A DNA stretch of 5,751 nucleotides from Sphingobacterium thalpophilum. Its GTDB lineage: Bacteria; Bacteroidota; Bacteroidia; Flavobacteriales; Flavobacteriaceae. Shown piece by piece: positions 4,868-5,751 of this stretch (positions are counted from its first letter, which is position 1; each line of letters starts with the position of its first letter). Below the pieces are notes generated by a model, which was given only the letters and a program-made list of their open reading frames with translations, made no database searches and had not been told where the DNA came from. The DNA lies in the NCBI GenBank assembly GCA_943325255.2, contig CALPOS020000146.1, forward strand, positions 1-5,751. Direction: 5' to 3'. The position numbers were made by a program, and so were the translations under genes.

Positions 4868-5751
4868 ATGTCAGAACTATTATTACCACCAGAGCATCGT
4901 TATGCTAAACGAATAAAAGAGCAACTCAACGAAGACGGAAGCGAATTATCGATGCTGAATTTAGGGCCAACACACCCTGCAACCCACGGTATTTTTCAAA
5001 ATATATTATTGATGGATGGCGAGCGAATTCTTGAAGCGGAACCAACTATTGGATACATTCACAGGGCTTTTGAAAAAATTGCTGAAAACCGTCCGTTTTA
5101 TCAAATCACACCACTTACCGACAGAATGAACTATTGCTCCTCTCCTATCAATAACATGGGATGGTGGATGACTTTAGAAAAATTACTAGGCATTGAAGTT
5201 CCAAAAAGAGCGCAATATCTAAGAGTCATTGTAATGGAATTGGCAAGAATTACCGACCACTTGATTTGTAATTCGATTCTGGGTGTAGATACTGGTGCTT
5301 ACACTGGCTTCCTATATGTATTTCAATTCAGAGAAAAAGTATACGAAATCTACGAAGAAATTTGCGGAGCTCGTTTAACCACAAACATGGGAAGAATCGG
5401 TGGTTTTGAAAGAGATTGGTCGCCAGAAGCATTCAAGAAATTGGATAAATTCTTAGAGGAATTCCCAGTGGCTTGGCAAGAATTTGAAAACCTTTTTGAA
5501 AGAAACAGAATCTTTATTGATAGAACCGTAAACGTTGGAGCGATAACTGCTGAACAAGCTATGGCTTATGGATTTACTGGTCCAAACTTACGGGCAGCCG
5601 GCGTTGATTATGACGTTCGTGTGGCGCATCCGTATTCGTCTTATGAAGATTTCGATTTTATCGTGCCCGTAGGAAAATCCGGGGACACATACGATCGTTT
5701 CTGCGTAAGAAATGCAGAAGTTCGCGAAAGTATCAGCATCATTAAACAGGC
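4868..5751 (+). CDS. nuoD: NADH-quinone oxidoreductase subunit D (3' end outside window)
   Basis: NuoD (49 kDa subunit, related to the large subunit of [NiFe] hydrogenases) forms the quinone pocket with NuoB. The first 294 codons are present and open; the family is about 400 residues or slightly more, so roughly the last quarter is missing. Visible landmarks are LGPTHPATHG (32-41), whose His36 and His40 match the conserved histidines of the beta1-beta2 loop at the quinone head group; PTIGYIHRAFEK (59-70); and LTDRMNY (83-89), whose Tyr89 matches the quinone-binding tyrosine. The last motif reads DRMNY where many bacteria have DRLDY. The start at 4868 is the first ATG in a frame that otherwise opens only inside the repeat DNA. 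As expected, the cysteine ligands of hydrogenases are absent. The gene is intact within the window. Confidence 0.97.
   Translation, partial: MSELLLPPEHRYAKRIKEQLNEDGSELSMLNLGPTHPATHGIFQNILLMDGERILEAEPTIGYIHRAFEKIAENRPFYQITPLTDRMNYCSSPINNMGWWMTLEKLLGIEVPKRAQYLRVIVMELARITDHLICNSILGVDTGAYTGFLYVFQFREKVYEIYEEICGARLTTNMGRIGGFERDWSPEAFKKLDKFLEEFPVAWQEFENLFERNRIFIDRTVNVGAITAEQAMAYGFTGPNLRAAGVDYDVRVAHPYSSYEDFDFIVPVGKSGDTYDRFCVRNAEVRESISIIKQ

Overview
The window reads as ordinary chromosome from a member of the Bacteroidota, most likely Flavobacterium or a close relative. The evidence is the AT-rich intergenic DNA, promoters of the form TTG-N19-TAnnTTTG (the -33/-7 elements of Bacteroidota sigma-A), start codons preceded by A-rich stretches with no Shine-Dalgarno motif, a small secreted MORN-repeat protein of a kind common in flavobacteria, and separate nuoC and nuoD genes. 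The genus is an inference from style and remembered protein families, not from a search.

Layout from left to right. Positions 1-162 are non-coding and hold two terminator-like hairpins facing each other. Positions 163-483 (minus strand) encode a small secreted MORN-repeat protein with a well-formed promoter of its own. The divergent gap 484-805 contains that promoter and a conspicuous GC-rich, highly structured element (about 609-700) that looks like a dispersed flavobacterial intergenic repeat or structured RNA. Positions 806-2557 encode aspartyl-tRNA synthetase (aspS). Positions 2686-2886 encode a single-domain cold-shock protein, closed by a textbook intrinsic terminator (2919-2951). After a gap with a strong promoter at 3111-3140, the respiratory complex I operon begins: nuoA (3172-3537), nuoB (3658-4206), nuoC (4208-4726) and nuoD (4868 to beyond the right edge).

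The four nuo products belong to one machine, the proton-pumping NADH:quinone oxidoreductase. NuoA is a membrane subunit near the quinone tunnel, NuoB carries iron-sulfur cluster N2, and NuoC and NuoD form the rest of the connecting module, with NuoD and NuoB making the quinone site. nuoB and nuoC are one base apart. The A-B and C-D gaps are instead 120 and 141 bases and each contains AT-rich inverted-repeat DNA, which is the least ordinary thing in the window together with the structured element upstream of aspS. I see no defence system, mobile-element gene, CRISPR array or unknown gene cluster here; the protein-coding content is housekeeping.
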